From the NCBI GenBank assembly GCA_020629955.1, contig JAHDCI010000017.1, forward strand, positions 1-46,085: a stretch of 46,085 bases of DNA. Direction: 5' to 3'. Positions within the stretch are counted from its first letter, which is position 1. Each line of letters opens with the position of its first letter. This DNA is from Myxococcota bacterium. Its GTDB lineage: Bacteria; Myxococcota_A; Polyangia; Polyangiales; Houyiibacteriaceae. The notes beneath the pieces were generated by a model. That model was given only the letters and a program-made list of their open reading frames with translations, made no database searches and was not told where the DNA came from. Shown in pieces: positions 8,396 through 17,719 of the stretch. The position numbers were made by a program, and so were the translations under genes.

Positions 8396-9592
8396 CTACT
8401 CTAGGTGTGCGGCAGCGCCCTTTTTTCGGATGTAGGCCGGAATATCGAGAAGCGCTTCATCCTTCATCGCGGCTGCGCCGAATGCACGCGTCGCGGGCTC
8501 CGGTTGCGCGATTTGACGCGGCGCACGGGAATCGCGAGCGACCGGTCGCGTGGACGGCCGAACTGTCCGCTGGGTGCGAACCATCGGGATCGTCGCTCGC
8601 TCTTGGGTCGACTGAACCTGCTCGCGGACTTCGCCGTCAAAACCGGTCGCGATGACCGTGGCCTTCACCACATCTTCCATGTCCGGGTCAGTGACGAGAC
8701 CGAAAATGATCTCCGCATCTTCGTGCGCAGCTTCCTGAACGAGGGTCGCCGCCGCGTCGATCTCGGAGAGACGCATGTCTGGACCAGCGGTGAAGTTGAT
8801 CAGGATCCCCTGTGCGCCGTCGACCGAGATATCGTCGAGAAGCGGCGAGTTGATCGCTTGTTCCGCGGCTTCGAGCGTACGGCGCTCTCCACGCGCGTAG
8901 CCGGTGCCCATGAGCGCACGCCCACGATTGCTCATGATCGTGCGAACGTCTGCGAAGTCCACGTTGATCATCCCGTGCATCGTGATGAGGTCGCTGATGC
9001 CTTGAACGGCTTGAAGAAGAACATCATCGGCCCGCTGAAACGCATCGAGCATCGAGAGGTCGTCGCCCAGCGCGAGGAGCTTTTGGTTTGGAATCGTGAC
9101 GATGCTGTCGACCGCGTCGATCAGCTCCGCGATGCCAAAGTCGGCGTTCTTCGAGCGACGTCGGCCTTCGAACATGAAGGGACGCGTCACAACTCCGACC
9201 GTCAGCGCACCTTGGTCGCGAGCGACCTGCGCAATCACCGGCGCCGCACCAGTCCCGGTTCCGCCACCCATACCTGCAGTGACGAACACCATATCCGCGC
9301 CAGCGAGTGCATCCGCGATGCGCTGCACATCTTCGAGCGCCGCCTTCCGTCCCTGGTCCGGGTTGCCGCCCGCGCCGAGCCCCTTCGTAAGCTGGGGTCC
9401 AAGCTGAAGCTTCGTTGGCGCCAAGTTTCCGTCGAGCGCCTGCGCATCGGTGTTCGCTGCGATGAACTCCACGCCGGAAAGCCCGCTCGTGATCATCGTA
9501 TTCAGCGCGTTTCCGCCGCTACCTCCAACACCGATCACCTTGATCCGAGCCTGAAGGTCCGCTTCGTCCGCAAAATCAATCGAAATGCCCAT
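8396..9592 (-). CDS. ftsZ: Cell division GTPase FtsZ
   Basis: The tubulin-like protein that forms the division ring. It has 398 residues. The nucleotide-binding motifs are clear: IGVGGSGGNALN near the N terminus, AANTDAQAL, the tubulin signature GGGTGTGAAPVIA and the T7-type NVDFADV. After a Pro/Arg-rich linker (about residues 318-375) comes a C-terminal peptide LLDIPAYIRKKG, the usual docking site for FtsA and other partners, with a short AAAHLE extension. The ATG at 9592 follows GGGAGGA at good spacing. The 180-base gap to ftsA holds two hairpins directly before this site. Confidence 0.98.
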   Translation of the reverse strand: MGISIDFADEADLQARIKVIGVGGSGGNALNTMITSGLSGVEFIAANTDAQALDGNLAPTKLQLGPQLTKGLGAGGNPDQGRKAALEDVQRIADALAGADMVFVTAGMGGGTGTGAAPVIAQVARDQGALTVGVVTRPFMFEGRRRSKNADFGIAELIDAVDSIVTIPNQKLLALGDDLSMLDAFQRADDVLLQAVQGISDLITMHGMINVDFADVRTIMSNRGRALMGTGYARGERRTLEAAEQAINSPLLDDISVDGAQGILINFTAGPDMRLSEIDAAATLVQEAAHEDAEIIFGLVTDPDMEDVVKATVIATGFDGEVREQVQSTQERATIPMVRTQRTVRPSTRPVARDSRAPRQIAQPEPATRAFGAAAMKDEALLDIPAYIRKKGAAAHLE

Positions 9593-9600
9593 GATTCCTC

Positions 9601-9654
9601 CCAGGCGGCATCGCCGCCCTGGACCTATTCACAATTCGCCCTGTGAACAGGTCC
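9601..9654 (-). promoter_or_regulatory. Two-hairpin leader before ftsZ
   Basis: Read on the minus strand, a 13-bp stem (GGACCTGTTCACA with TGTGAATAGGTCC, one G-T wobble, 8-base loop) at 9654-9621 is followed almost at once by a GGCGGC/GCCGCC hairpin at 9618-9604. The GGGAGGA ribosome site and the ftsZ ATG come directly after. There is no T-run after either stem, so they are not plain terminators. A role in translation control, RNA processing or stability is inference. Confidence 0.6.
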
Positions 9655-9771
9655 TCTTTCTCATCTTAGTCGCCGTGTCTTTCTCAAGATTCTTATTACC
9701 GAAAGAAATCTATCGAAAGAGTTTTTTTGAAAGAACTCTGATGCGTAAACCGCGATCAGAAACGTGGTTTG

Positions 9772-11016
9772 CTAAAACACCTCGCGGAACCACGCCCCGA
9801 TCCGGCTTCCAAACCCGGATCGAATCGTCTGAACACCGGAATATTCGGGTTCTTCTACAAAATCAACTTCTTCGCCATCAATATGTGATTCCCCGTATTT
9901 TACGAGGCCGACTGCGGTCGCGTAACCAGGGCTACGCACCACGTCGATCAGTCCGCCAATGCCGCTCGGAGCGGCGCGACGCACTGGAAGTCCAAGGAGC
10001 GCTTCGGCATGCTCAGGCATACCGTCGAGAAGCGTTGTACCGCCGGTAACAACTACGCCTGAAGCCAACATATCGGAGAATCCAGTCTCGACGATCACGT
10101 GGCGAACAGCGTGAAAAATCTCTTCAACGCGCGGTTCAATGATATCGCAAAGAACGCGACGCGGCATCACCCTGGGAGGACGTCCGCCGACCGAGGGGAC
10201 CTCGATCGTCTCGTCTTCATCCACCATATGACTGGCCGAACATCCATATTTGATTTTAATGCGTTCTGCTTCGGCCATTGGGGTACGAAGCCCCTGCGCG
10301 ACGTCACTCGTAAGATTGATTCCGCCGATTGGAATCACGCTGGTATGAACCACCGCACCGTCTACATAGAGGATGAGGTCTGTTGTGCCGCCGCCAATAT
10401 CGACGAGCGCGACACCGATTTCTTTTTCGTCTTCGCTGAGAACAGCGTCCGCGCTTGCCAGTGGCTGCAAAACAACGTCTGAAACATGAAGACCACAGCG
10501 TTCGGCGCATTTGCGCAGATTCGCGACCGCCGTCGATGCCGCGGTGACCATGTGGACGCGCGCCTCGAGCCGGACACCACTCATGCCAACCGGCTCGCGG
10601 ATGCCATCCTGATCGTCGACAATGTATTCCTGCGGAAGCACGTGGAGCACCTGACGGTCTCCGGGAAGCGGCACCGCTTGCGCTTGCTCAAGAACGCGCT
10701 CGACATCTGCTTTGGTGACCTCGCGCGTTTGAATCGCGGCGACGCCATCTTTGTTCATCCCCGAAACATGGCTGCCGGCGACTCCCGCGTAGACCGAGTT
10801 GATCTCGACGCCCGCCATCGTCTCTGCCTGCTCCACCGCGGCGCGGATCGACTGCATCGTGGACTCGATGTTGACGACGACGCCTTTCTTCAGCCCCTTC
10901 GAAGGCACCGAACCGACACCGATGATATCAAGACCTTCAGGGGTCGACTCTGCGACGATGGCGCACACTTTCGTGGTGCCAAGATCCAAACCAGCGATGA
11001 TTTCGTTTTCTGCCAT
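9772..11016 (-). CDS. ftsA: Cell division protein FtsA
   Basis: An actin-like ATPase that ties FtsZ filaments to the membrane. With the ATG at 11016 it has 414 residues. It shows the actin-fold motifs GLDLGTTKVCAIVAE (phosphate 1), ALVDIGGGTTDLILY (phosphate 2) and VVVTGGTTLLDG (adenosine), and the SHTF-type inserted 1C domain region (YAGVAGSHVSG). The C terminus SRIGAWFREVF is a typical amphipathic membrane-targeting helix. An in-frame upstream start at 11061 would add 15 residues; the ATG at 11016 is preferred because MAENEIIAGLDLG is the normal opening. It precedes ftsZ on the same strand. No ftsQ or mur genes lie upstream; a tRNA gene does. Confidence 0.97.
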   Translation of the reverse strand: MAENEIIAGLDLGTTKVCAIVAESTPEGLDIIGVGSVPSKGLKKGVVVNIESTMQSIRAAVEQAETMAGVEINSVYAGVAGSHVSGMNKDGVAAIQTREVTKADVERVLEQAQAVPLPGDRQVLHVLPQEYIVDDQDGIREPVGMSGVRLEARVHMVTAASTAVANLRKCAERCGLHVSDVVLQPLASADAVLSEDEKEIGVALVDIGGGTTDLILYVDGAVVHTSVIPIGGINLTSDVAQGLRTPMAEAERIKIKYGCSASHMVDEDETIEVPSVGGRPPRVMPRRVLCDIIEPRVEEIFHAVRHVIVETGFSDMLASGVVVTGGTTLLDGMPEHAEALLGLPVRRAAPSGIGGLIDVVRSPGYATAVGLVKYGESHIDGEEVDFVEEPEYSGVQTIRSGFGSRIGAWFREVF

Positions 11017-11285
11017 GGTGCTTCCGTCCTCGGGAACAATCGACGTGTACACGGCGCGCACAGTGGCGACAAAAAAACTGCAAAATCTTGTTCAAAGAAT
11101 ACGGATTCATTCGAAATACCGTGAATTTGAACGGGTTTCGAAGACTGGGCTCGATACGAAGCGAACCGCAAATCCATCGACGAAGTCTTCCAAACCAAGG
11201 ATTCTCAGCGCCTGGCTTGCCAATGAATCACAGGCGACACGTTCGGACAATGGTCCCAACGGTTGTCACTGAATGAGAGGCATGT

Positions 11286-11362
11286 TGGCGGGCGCTAGAG
11301 GATTCGAACCTCTGACCTTCGGCTCCGGAGGCCGACGCTCTATCCAGCTGAGCTAAGCGCCC
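11286..11362 (-). tRNA. tRNA-Arg, anticodon CCG
   Basis: Read on the minus strand, the 77-base gene has a 7-bp acceptor stem (GGGCGCT with AGCGCCC), a D arm GCTC-AGCTGGATA-GAGC, an anticodon stem TCGGC/GCCGA with loop CTCCGGA (anticodon CCG, reading CGG), and a T arm with GTTCGAATC. Discriminator G and an encoded CCA end follow. All arms pair well. It stands alone between ftsA and the kinase gene. Confidence 0.96.
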
Positions 11363-11588
11363 TTTCGCTTCCGTGGTAAGTCAGCCTGCCGATGAGATCA
11401 AGTCCTTCCAGTTTCGAACGCGGCCTGTATTCGCATCTACAGGTAGCTCGTTTGCGGAGGGTTCCGCGAATCGATCCCTTGAATTTGATTCGCTTTTTTT
11501 CCAAAACAGATGCAGACACAGCCACGTCGCACATGGTACGGTCTCACTCAATCAGGGGATTCGTCCACCGCTAGCATTTGAGGGAGAG

Positions 11589-12497
11589 ATGCCAGCTTCA
11601 ACACCTTTGCCGCCACGAATTGGCACGCTTGGCGCGGTCATTCACGACCGATATCGTCTCGAAAAACCTATCGCCGTCGGGGGCATGAGTGTTGTCTATG
11701 AGGCTTCCGATGCGCAGCGCGACGATGGAAAGCGCTTTGCTCTTAAGCTCACGTTTTTGGGCGAGAACCCCGCAGCCCAATCTCGCTTTTTGCGAGAGGC
11801 CAGGCTCACAACTTCCCTTCAACACCCCAATATTGTCCAAATTCACGATGTCGGAGTGCTTGATGATGGTCACGGGTTCTTGGCGCTCGAGCTGCTGAGC
11901 GGGCAAACTCTTCACGACGCGATTCGTGAGGCAACGCTCTATGGCGGCGAAGTGAAAAACGCGCTGTGCATCCTCGACCGCCTTCTCGACGCGCTTCTGG
12001 CCTGCCATCTGGCCGGAATCATCCACCGGGATTTTACCCCAGCGAACGTGTTTCTCGATCGATCCGCTCCCGAAACACTGCGTCCGGTTCTGATCGACTT
12101 TGGCCTCGGCAAAGGGGTTCGCGATACCGAGCGGCTTACCGGCGATGGAGAGTTGCTCGGGGCGCCGGCATACGTCGCTCCAGAGCAGATCTTTCAGGAG
12201 GAGCTCGATGAACGCGTCGATGTGTATGGGTTCGGAATCACTGCGTACGAAACGCTCAGTCGAACCCGGCTTTTTCGGGGCGAAACGTTTGAAGAAACTG
12301 CAGAAAGAGTGCTGAACGAAACACCTCCTGCGCTGCATGAGTTCGGGGAAACCGAGCCTCAGATTTCGCGTATCGTCGCGCGATGCCTCTCGAAGAATCG
12401 CGAGCATCGCTATCGGACGGCGGAATCCCTTTTGGAGGCCTGGCGAGAAGCACGAAGTACCGAAAAGCCGGCCTCGCGTCGAACCACCCGTCCTTAG
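11589..12497 (+). CDS. Eukaryote-like Ser/Thr protein kinase, soluble
   Basis: The 302-residue protein is a kinase domain only, with no membrane segment or sensor part. I start at the ATG at 11589, just after GGGAGAG; the open frame runs back to 11373 but that part is not kinase-like. Seen: Gly-rich loop AVGGMSVVY (residues 29-37, first Gly replaced by Ala), beta-3 Lys53 in FALKLTF, catalytic loop HRDFTPAN (146-153) with Asp148 and Asn153, DFG at 170-172, and VAPEQ around 196-200. The Lys usual in HRDxKPxN is Thr150 here. Its partners may be the HEAT-like and TPR genes just downstream on the same strand, but the 115-base gap leaves cotranscription open. Confidence 0.9.
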   Translation: MPASTPLPPRIGTLGAVIHDRYRLEKPIAVGGMSVVYEASDAQRDDGKRFALKLTFLGENPAAQSRFLREARLTTSLQHPNIVQIHDVGVLDDGHGFLALELLSGQTLHDAIREATLYGGEVKNALCILDRLLDALLACHLAGIIHRDFTPANVFLDRSAPETLRPVLIDFGLGKGVRDTERLTGDGELLGAPAYVAPEQIFQEELDERVDVYGFGITAYETLSRTRLFRGETFEETAERVLNETPPALHEFGETEPQISRIVARCLSKNREHRYRTAESLLEAWREARSTEKPASRRTTRP

Positions 12498-12612
12498 AGT
12501 TCGTCCCCCCTTCGGATGTCTGAGGCTTTGGGCTCGCAGGCTGGCGAAAAACGTCCGAGATTTTCCACCTTTTCGGTCGACGTGGACGAGGGTCACAAGT
12601 TAGACGTCGTAT

Positions 12613-13725
12613 ATGAGCTTGGAGACCCTGCCGCTTCCCGCCGATATACTGCCGGCGTCGATTCAGCGCTTTGCAAATCCGGACGCGCCGAAGCCGGGTA
12701 AAATGATGGCTGCGCGAGGGATGGTGCCCGTCAAAGGGGCCGACCTCCTGACGTTGCTCGCCCAGCTCAGCGCCGATCCAGACCAGGACGTAAGCGCGGG
12801 AGCGAAAGCAACACTCCTCAAACTGCCAGAAAACGTTGTTCAAGCAGGATGCAGCGACCCACAGCTCCTTCCTCCGGTCGCCGACGCGCTCGCGGATCAC
12901 TTCGAAACGAACGACTCAATTCTCACCACCCTCATCGAAGCTGGAAAGGTGAGCGATCACAAACTGGCGAGCATTGCCCGTGGCTGCACCGAGCGGGTCT
13001 CTGAAGTCATCGCGCTGAACCAGAACCGCTTATTGGGTGCGCCTGAGATCGTCGAGGCACTCTACAAAAACCGAAACACCCGAATGTCCACCGCCGATCG
13101 CCTTGTGGAGCTGTGCGCGCGCAACGGCGTTCAACTCCAAGGCATCGCCTCATTTGAAGCGCACGTTCAGGCAATCTCCGGGCAGCTGATCCCTGAGCCG
13201 ACCGAGGAGCCGCTCCCCACCGACGAGATTTTCTCCGAGGTTCTCGAGTTCGACGAAGGCGAGGATGCGCTCGAGATCGACCGTGTCGACGGGAGCGAAG
13301 AACTCAAGGAGAAGTTCAAGCCGCTGAGCTTCCGCATTCGCAATATGACGAACGCCGAGAAGATTCGACTCTGCATCGTCGGGGATGCGGCCGCTCGCTC
13401 TATCCTTGTCCGCGACCCAAATAAGCTGATTTCGTACGCAGCGATCAGCTCCCCGAGCATGACCGAAAACGAAGCGGGCGCGATCGCGAAATCGAAGGAA
13501 ATCGGGGAAGATATCCTTCGCTATATCGGCAACAAGAAGGACTGGCTGGGAAGCTACGAAATCAAACGCGCGTTGGTGATGAATCCGAAAACCCCTGTCG
13601 GGATTTCGATGCGCTTTCTCGGACATCTACGCACCAACGACCTTAAGGCACTCTCGCGCAGCCGCGGTGTGCCCAACGCACTCAAGACCGCCGCCAAACA
13701 ACGGCTTCAGAAGAAGGGCATCTAA
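12613..13725 (+). CDS. Helical-repeat (HEAT-like) protein of unknown function
   Basis: A 370-residue cytosolic protein with no signal peptide. It reads as short amphipathic helices: ADLLTLLAQLSADPDQDVSA, residues 70-130 with LPPVADALADHF, and a C-terminal set with RILVRDPN-type units (AARSILVRDPNKLISYAAI; YEIKRALVMNPKTPVGISM). This resembles the variable helical repeats (DUF2336/HEAT-like) common in Myxococcota. An acidic linker (about residues 195-235) separates the two helical halves. The ATG at 12613 has no strong ribosome site; ATG at 12703 is an alternative. It ends two bases before the next gene, so they form an operon. No catalytic motif seen. Confidence 0.75.
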   Translation: MSLETLPLPADILPASIQRFANPDAPKPGKMMAARGMVPVKGADLLTLLAQLSADPDQDVSAGAKATLLKLPENVVQAGCSDPQLLPPVADALADHFETNDSILTTLIEAGKVSDHKLASIARGCTERVSEVIALNQNRLLGAPEIVEALYKNRNTRMSTADRLVELCARNGVQLQGIASFEAHVQAISGQLIPEPTEEPLPTDEIFSEVLEFDEGEDALEIDRVDGSEELKEKFKPLSFRIRNMTNAEKIRLCIVGDAAARSILVRDPNKLISYAAISSPSMTENEAGAIAKSKEIGEDILRYIGNKKDWLGSYEIKRALVMNPKTPVGISMRFLGHLRTNDLKALSRSRGVPNALKTAAKQRLQKKGI

Positions 13726-13726
13726 G

Positions 13727-15010
13727 ATGGGCTTTTTGTCGAAACTATTTGGCGGAAAGACCGTCGACGAACTCGTAGCGCGCGCCGAAGATGCAATCGC
13801 GCGGGGAGACCACGGCTCGGCGAAGATCGACTTCGAGCGAGCTGCTGAAAAGGCGGAGAAAAACAACGCCGGCGAAGATAGCGTCGCAGAGCTGATGCAG
13901 CGCGTCGATGATTGCTGCGATAAGATCGCCGAGGGCAGCGTGGCGGAGGCCGAACGTCTCCTTGCGGAAGGCAACGTGCCGCTCGCGCTTGAAGAGCTCT
14001 CCAACGCGAAAGAGGTCGCCCGGGGCATGGCCACGCACACCAAGATCCAGGAGGTGATCGACCGTCTTGAGCGGAGCGATGCCGAGGCCCGGGCGGAGGT
14101 CGAAGGCGAGCTTAGCGATAAGGAACGGTGGGAACTTGCGACAGGCTCGTGGGACGAGGCGCGCGTCGCCGAGCTCGAAAGTTATGGCGGCGAGGTCCAG
14201 ATGGCGATTTTGGATTCGCGGATGGAAAGCCCCAAAGACCTGAAGGCCGACAAGAAGGCTCTCGACGCGGCGCTCGAATCCGCGGACGAGGACGGCGTAT
14301 ATATCTACTACGAGGCAGGTCGAATCCATAGCCTCCTCGGTGAAAAACATGCCAAGCGGGCCGAGAAATATTTCAAGGAATTTATCGAACGGCTCGATGA
14401 AGATTCGGAGTCGATCATTCTGCTTGGCGCGTATCAAGAGCTCGCCCGACTTTCGATCGCGGGTGGTGATTTCGAACTCGGGATGGAGTATCTAGAACGC
14501 AGCGTCGAAGAGTTCCCGGAAGACCCGCGCTCGTACTTCGGCATGGGGGTTCACCTACTCGAATCCGATCTCCCGAAAGAGGCCGCAGAGGTTTTGCAGG
14601 CCGGATATTCAAAGGTCGACCCGCAGAACCCGGATTGGGTTCTCACGCAAGCCCTAGGCGTTGCCTACTACCGTGCTGGGAAGAAGAAACGCGCCATCCA
14701 CTACCTCGAAGATGTCGTGGCGATTTTCTCGGAGCGAGGTCAGACCGATATCCCGCCGCAGGTCGGCGAGATCCTCGCTGAGATCCACGAAAAAGACGGG
14801 AACCTTGCCCGAGCCGCCGATCTTTTCGCGATCCTTAGCCGCGGCGTAATGAAGGAGCGGCACGCTTTCTACCATCAGCAGGCCGGAAGGCTGCTCGCTG
14901 AACTTGGCGAAAAGGACGAGGCGCGTCGCATGCTGAAGCGAGGACTCGCGCTCGCGAAAGAGTCCAAGCTGAAGAAAGAAATCGAGAAGCAGCTCAGCGC
15001 GCTGAAGTAA
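13727..15010 (+). CDS. TPR-repeat protein
   Basis: A 427-residue soluble protein opening with MGFLSKLFGGKTVDELVARAEDA and built from helical pairs of tetratricopeptide type. Examples are AEKYFKEFIERLDEDSESIILLGAY, YLERSVEEFPEDPRSYFGMGVHLLE and ALGVAYYRAGKKKRAIHYLEDVV. Such repeats usually bind partner proteins. The N-terminal third is a charged alpha-helical stretch rich in Ala and Glu. The start is the ATG at 13727, one base after the previous stop codon (TAAGATG), and the stop overlaps the start of the next gene (TAATG). Codon use matches its neighbours. The specific partner is unknown. Confidence 0.85.
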   Translation: MGFLSKLFGGKTVDELVARAEDAIARGDHGSAKIDFERAAEKAEKNNAGEDSVAELMQRVDDCCDKIAEGSVAEAERLLAEGNVPLALEELSNAKEVARGMATHTKIQEVIDRLERSDAEARAEVEGELSDKERWELATGSWDEARVAELESYGGEVQMAILDSRMESPKDLKADKKALDAALESADEDGVYIYYEAGRIHSLLGEKHAKRAEKYFKEFIERLDEDSESIILLGAYQELARLSIAGGDFELGMEYLERSVEEFPEDPRSYFGMGVHLLESDLPKEAAEVLQAGYSKVDPQNPDWVLTQALGVAYYRAGKKKRAIHYLEDVVAIFSERGQTDIPPQVGEILAEIHEKDGNLARAADLFAILSRGVMKERHAFYHQQAGRLLAELGEKDEARRMLKRGLALAKESKLKKEIEKQLSALK

Positions 15011-15423
15011 TGTCGAAGTTACCCATCGCGATCATGTGCGCGGTGATGCTTGCCGCCGGCCTCGGTTTCTTTTTTGGAATGCTTCTCGTTCCTTGGTTGC
15101 TCGCGGCAGGTTCGGTCCTGGGCACCGTTGCTCTCACATATGGGGCGTACACCGCCTACGACGATCCCGTTGCCCGCGGCAGCCTCTATGCGATGAGCCT
15201 GGCGATCACGGTCTTTTGGGCGGTGAGCATTCCGACCACCGCCGCGGCGATCGGCGAAGTCCCTGAACATCTTTGGGAAACCGCCTTCGGAGAGATCGGT
15301 GCTCAGACCCCCGACGAAGCATTTTCCCGAATGATTTCAAGGTGGATCGCCGCACTTTGCGCGGTTCCTATCGGGCTCCTCGGTTCCGTTTTCGTCTGGC
15401 GGAAGAGCCGGCAAGCGTTATAG
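15010..15423 (+). CDS. Small multi-pass membrane protein of unknown function
   Basis: This 137-residue protein has about four hydrophobic segments (roughly residues 5-25, 28-48, 58-80, and 110-130) ending in a basic tail WRKSRQAL. Its ATG shares one base with the stop of the TPR gene (TAATG), so it is translated with it and probably acts with it. No family is recognised and no conserved motif is obvious. Confidence 0.8.
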   Translation: MSKLPIAIMCAVMLAAGLGFFFGMLLVPWLLAAGSVLGTVALTYGAYTAYDDPVARGSLYAMSLAITVFWAVSIPTTAAAIGEVPEHLWETAFGEIGAQTPDEAFSRMISRWIAALCAVPIGLLGSVFVWRKSRQAL

Positions 15424-15493
15424 TGCCACTATTCGAGCGAAAGGCGTGGACCGGGGATGTTCCCGTACGCGACCGGAACCTCAAAGGACAATC

Positions 15494-16414
15494 ATGAGCA
15501 AAGACGGCCGCCCTGCGCGCAAGCCTGTCACCGTGCCTCGCCTTCGGGCGATGAAGGATCGCGGTGAACGGATTACGATGGTCACCGCCTACGATGCGAC
15601 CTTCGCCCAAATGTTCGACGAAGCTGGAGTGGAAATGCTCCTCGTCGGCGATTCCCTCGGGATGGTTGTCCAGGGTCTCGACAACACCCTCCCCGTGACG
15701 GTCGACGAAGTGATCTATCACTGCCGTGCGGTCGCGCGAGGCACGAAGACGGCGCACATCGTTGGCGATATGCCCTTCCTCAGTCACCAGCTTTCTCCGG
15801 AGCAAGCGCTCCTTAACGCCGGAAGATTTCTTTCGGAAGGCGGCGCGCATTCGATCAAGCTCGAGGGAGGCCGGACGGCTGCGCCAACGATTCGCCGGAT
15901 TGTCGAGGCAGGGATTCCTGTCGTGGGTCATGTCGGCCTGACGCCCCAGAGCGTGCACGCGATGGGAGGATTCCGGGTGCAAGGCAAAGGAGAGGATGCC
16001 GCTGCCCGCGTGCTGGCGGACGCTCACGCCGTCGCCGCGGCCGGCGCGTTTGCGCTCGTGCTCGAGGGCATCCCCGTCAACCTCGCGAAGCAGATCACGG
16101 AAGAACTCGATATCCCGACGATTGGTATCGGAGCGGGCGTCGATTGCGACGGTCAAGTTCTGGTCAGCTACGACCTTCTTGGACTGACCCCGAACTTCAA
16201 GCCGAAGTTTGTGAAGCAATACGCGAACTTCTTCGCGGACGGCAAAGCCGCCGTAGAATCGTACTGCGCAGAGGTAAAATCTGGCGCTTTCCCAGAGCTG
16301 AAGCACTCGTTCGGGGTACCAAAGACCGCCGAGGAATCCGGAGAGCACCGGGCACTTCCGGCCTCTCCGAACGCGAAGCCAGGATACGGCCCGCAAGCCG
16401 ACGCGGCCGAGTAA
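15494..16414 (+). CDS. panB: 3-methyl-2-oxobutanoate hydroxymethyltransferase
   Basis: First step of pantothenate synthesis: it makes ketopantoate from alpha-ketoisovalerate with a folate one-carbon donor. With the ATG at 15494 (AAAGGA six bases before it) it has 306 residues. Family blocks seen: [59 protein letters not shown], and a catalytic-Glu region ALVLEGIP. The last about 40 residues (after about 265) are an extra Pro/Ala/Glu-rich tail. panC follows after 45 bases, so the two are an operon. Confidence 0.96.
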   Translation: MSKDGRPARKPVTVPRLRAMKDRGERITMVTAYDATFAQMFDEAGVEMLLVGDSLGMVVQGLDNTLPVTVDEVIYHCRAVARGTKTAHIVGDMPFLSHQLSPEQALLNAGRFLSEGGAHSIKLEGGRTAAPTIRRIVEAGIPVVGHVGLTPQSVHAMGGFRVQGKGEDAAARVLADAHAVAAAGAFALVLEGIPVNLAKQITEELDIPTIGIGAGVDCDGQVLVSYDLLGLTPNFKPKFVKQYANFFADGKAAVESYCAEVKSGAFPELKHSFGVPKTAEESGEHRALPASPNAKPGYGPQADAAE

Positions 16415-16459
16415 GGTTCGAATCGCACGGACATTGCGTCCGTAAAACACGGAGCGAAG

Positions 16460-17308
16460 ATGACCGAGTTGGTACACACGATCGCGGAGGTCCGCGAGCG
16501 TTGCGATGCTGCACGACGGGAGGGCAAACGAGTCGGTTTTGTCCCGACCATGGGCGCTCTTCACGACGGCCATCTAAGCCTCATGGACATCGCCAAAGAC
16601 AGCGGCGCCGACTACCGCGTCGTGAGCGTGTTCGTAAACCCCTTGCAGTTCGCCCCAGATGACGATCTCGACCGATATCCGCGTACCCTGCAGGCCGATG
16701 TTGCGGGGTGCGAAAAGCGGGACGTCGATTTGGTCTTCGCGCCCTCCCCGGAAGAAATGTACGGGAGCGGAACGATGACGGAGGTCCGGGTCGGAACCAT
16801 CACGGAACGCTGGGAGGGAGAGCACCGAAAGGGTCATTTCGAAGGCGTCGCGACCGTCGTCACAAAGCTCTTTCAAATCATCGGCCCTTCCATTTCGGTC
16901 TTCGGCCGAAAGGACTATCAGCAGTGGCGCCTGATCGACCGCATGGTTCGAGACCTCAGCATGCCCATCGAGGTGATCGGTGCCCCCATTGTACGGGAGC
17001 GAGACGGGCTCGCGCTGTCCTCGCGAAATCGATACCTCAGCTCGGAAGAACGCTCCCGAGCGCTCTGCATCAGCCGCGGGTTACGCGCTGCGAAGACGGC
17101 TTTCGAAAATGGGGAACAAAACGGGGAGGTGCTTCGCCGCATCGTCGAGGCAGAAGTTCGGCCCAATATGGATCGCGTGGATTACGTTGCCGCGGCTTCG
17201 CCGGAGACACTGCTGCCAATCGAATCCGAAGCGAATCATATCGTCCTTCTTGTCGCAGCCCATGTTGGAAAGACTCGCCTCATCGACAACCTGGAGCTCA
17301 GCGGCTGA
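16460..17308 (+). CDS. panC: Pantothenate synthetase (pantoate-beta-alanine ligase)
   Basis: It joins pantoate with beta-alanine using ATP, the last step of pantothenate synthesis. The 282-residue length is typical. Seen: VGFVPTMGALHDGHLSL with the HxGH motif, FVNPLQFAPDDDLDRYPR, FGRKDYQQ and the KMSKS-like RERDGLALSSRN. The ATG at 16460 follows GGAGCGA. A C homopolymer follows the stop at about 17311-17319. panD is not present in the window. Confidence 0.97.
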   Translation: MTELVHTIAEVRERCDAARREGKRVGFVPTMGALHDGHLSLMDIAKDSGADYRVVSVFVNPLQFAPDDDLDRYPRTLQADVAGCEKRDVDLVFAPSPEEMYGSGTMTEVRVGTITERWEGEHRKGHFEGVATVVTKLFQIIGPSISVFGRKDYQQWRLIDRMVRDLSMPIEVIGAPIVRERDGLALSSRNRYLSSEERSRALCISRGLRAAKTAFENGEQNGEVLRRIVEAEVRPNMDRVDYVAAASPETLLPIESEANHIVLLVAAHVGKTRLIDNLELSG

Positions 17309-17402
17309 AGCCCCCCCCCATATTCGGTAGGAAGTTTTGCTACTGATTTTCTCCCAGTCGGGGCCTTAATCTAGAGAGGTCTTGAAGAGAAGGAGCTCCA
17401 CC

Positions 17403-17690
17403 ATGACGAAGAAGAACATCCTACTGGGAACCCTCATTGCTGCTTTTGCCCTCGGAACGAGCGGAGTCGCAGAGGCCAAATGTTATGGCTTCCGCGGCAA
17501 CAACATTCGCGTCTGCGTCGAAGGCCACGACAACTCAGCACGTCGTCAGGCGACGAGCGTCTGTGAGGACGTCACGGGGAGTAGCTGCAGCATCAGTGGC
17601 GACAGCGGATCCACATGCCAGCGCTCTTCGAATATTCGCTGCTACGACGCGGACGGCGATGAGCAGCGACGCATCGAACTCGACGACTAG
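17403..17690 (+). CDS. Small secreted Cys-rich protein of unknown function
   Basis: A 95-residue protein with a clear signal peptide (MTKKNILLGTLIAAFALG...AEA, cut after about residue 25). The mature part of about 70 residues has six cysteines, which could form three disulfides, and an acidic end (DADGDEQRRIELDD). The ATG at 17403 is preferred over an in-frame upstream start because AAGGAG lies seven bases before it. It has its own terminator. No family is recognised. Confidence 0.75.
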   Translation: MTKKNILLGTLIAAFALGTSGVAEAKCYGFRGNNIRVCVEGHDNSARRQATSVCEDVTGSSCSISGDSGSTCQRSSNIRCYDADGDEQRRIELDD

Positions 17691-17719
17691 GATTTCGACA
17701 GGTCGCCGCTGACCGCCGA

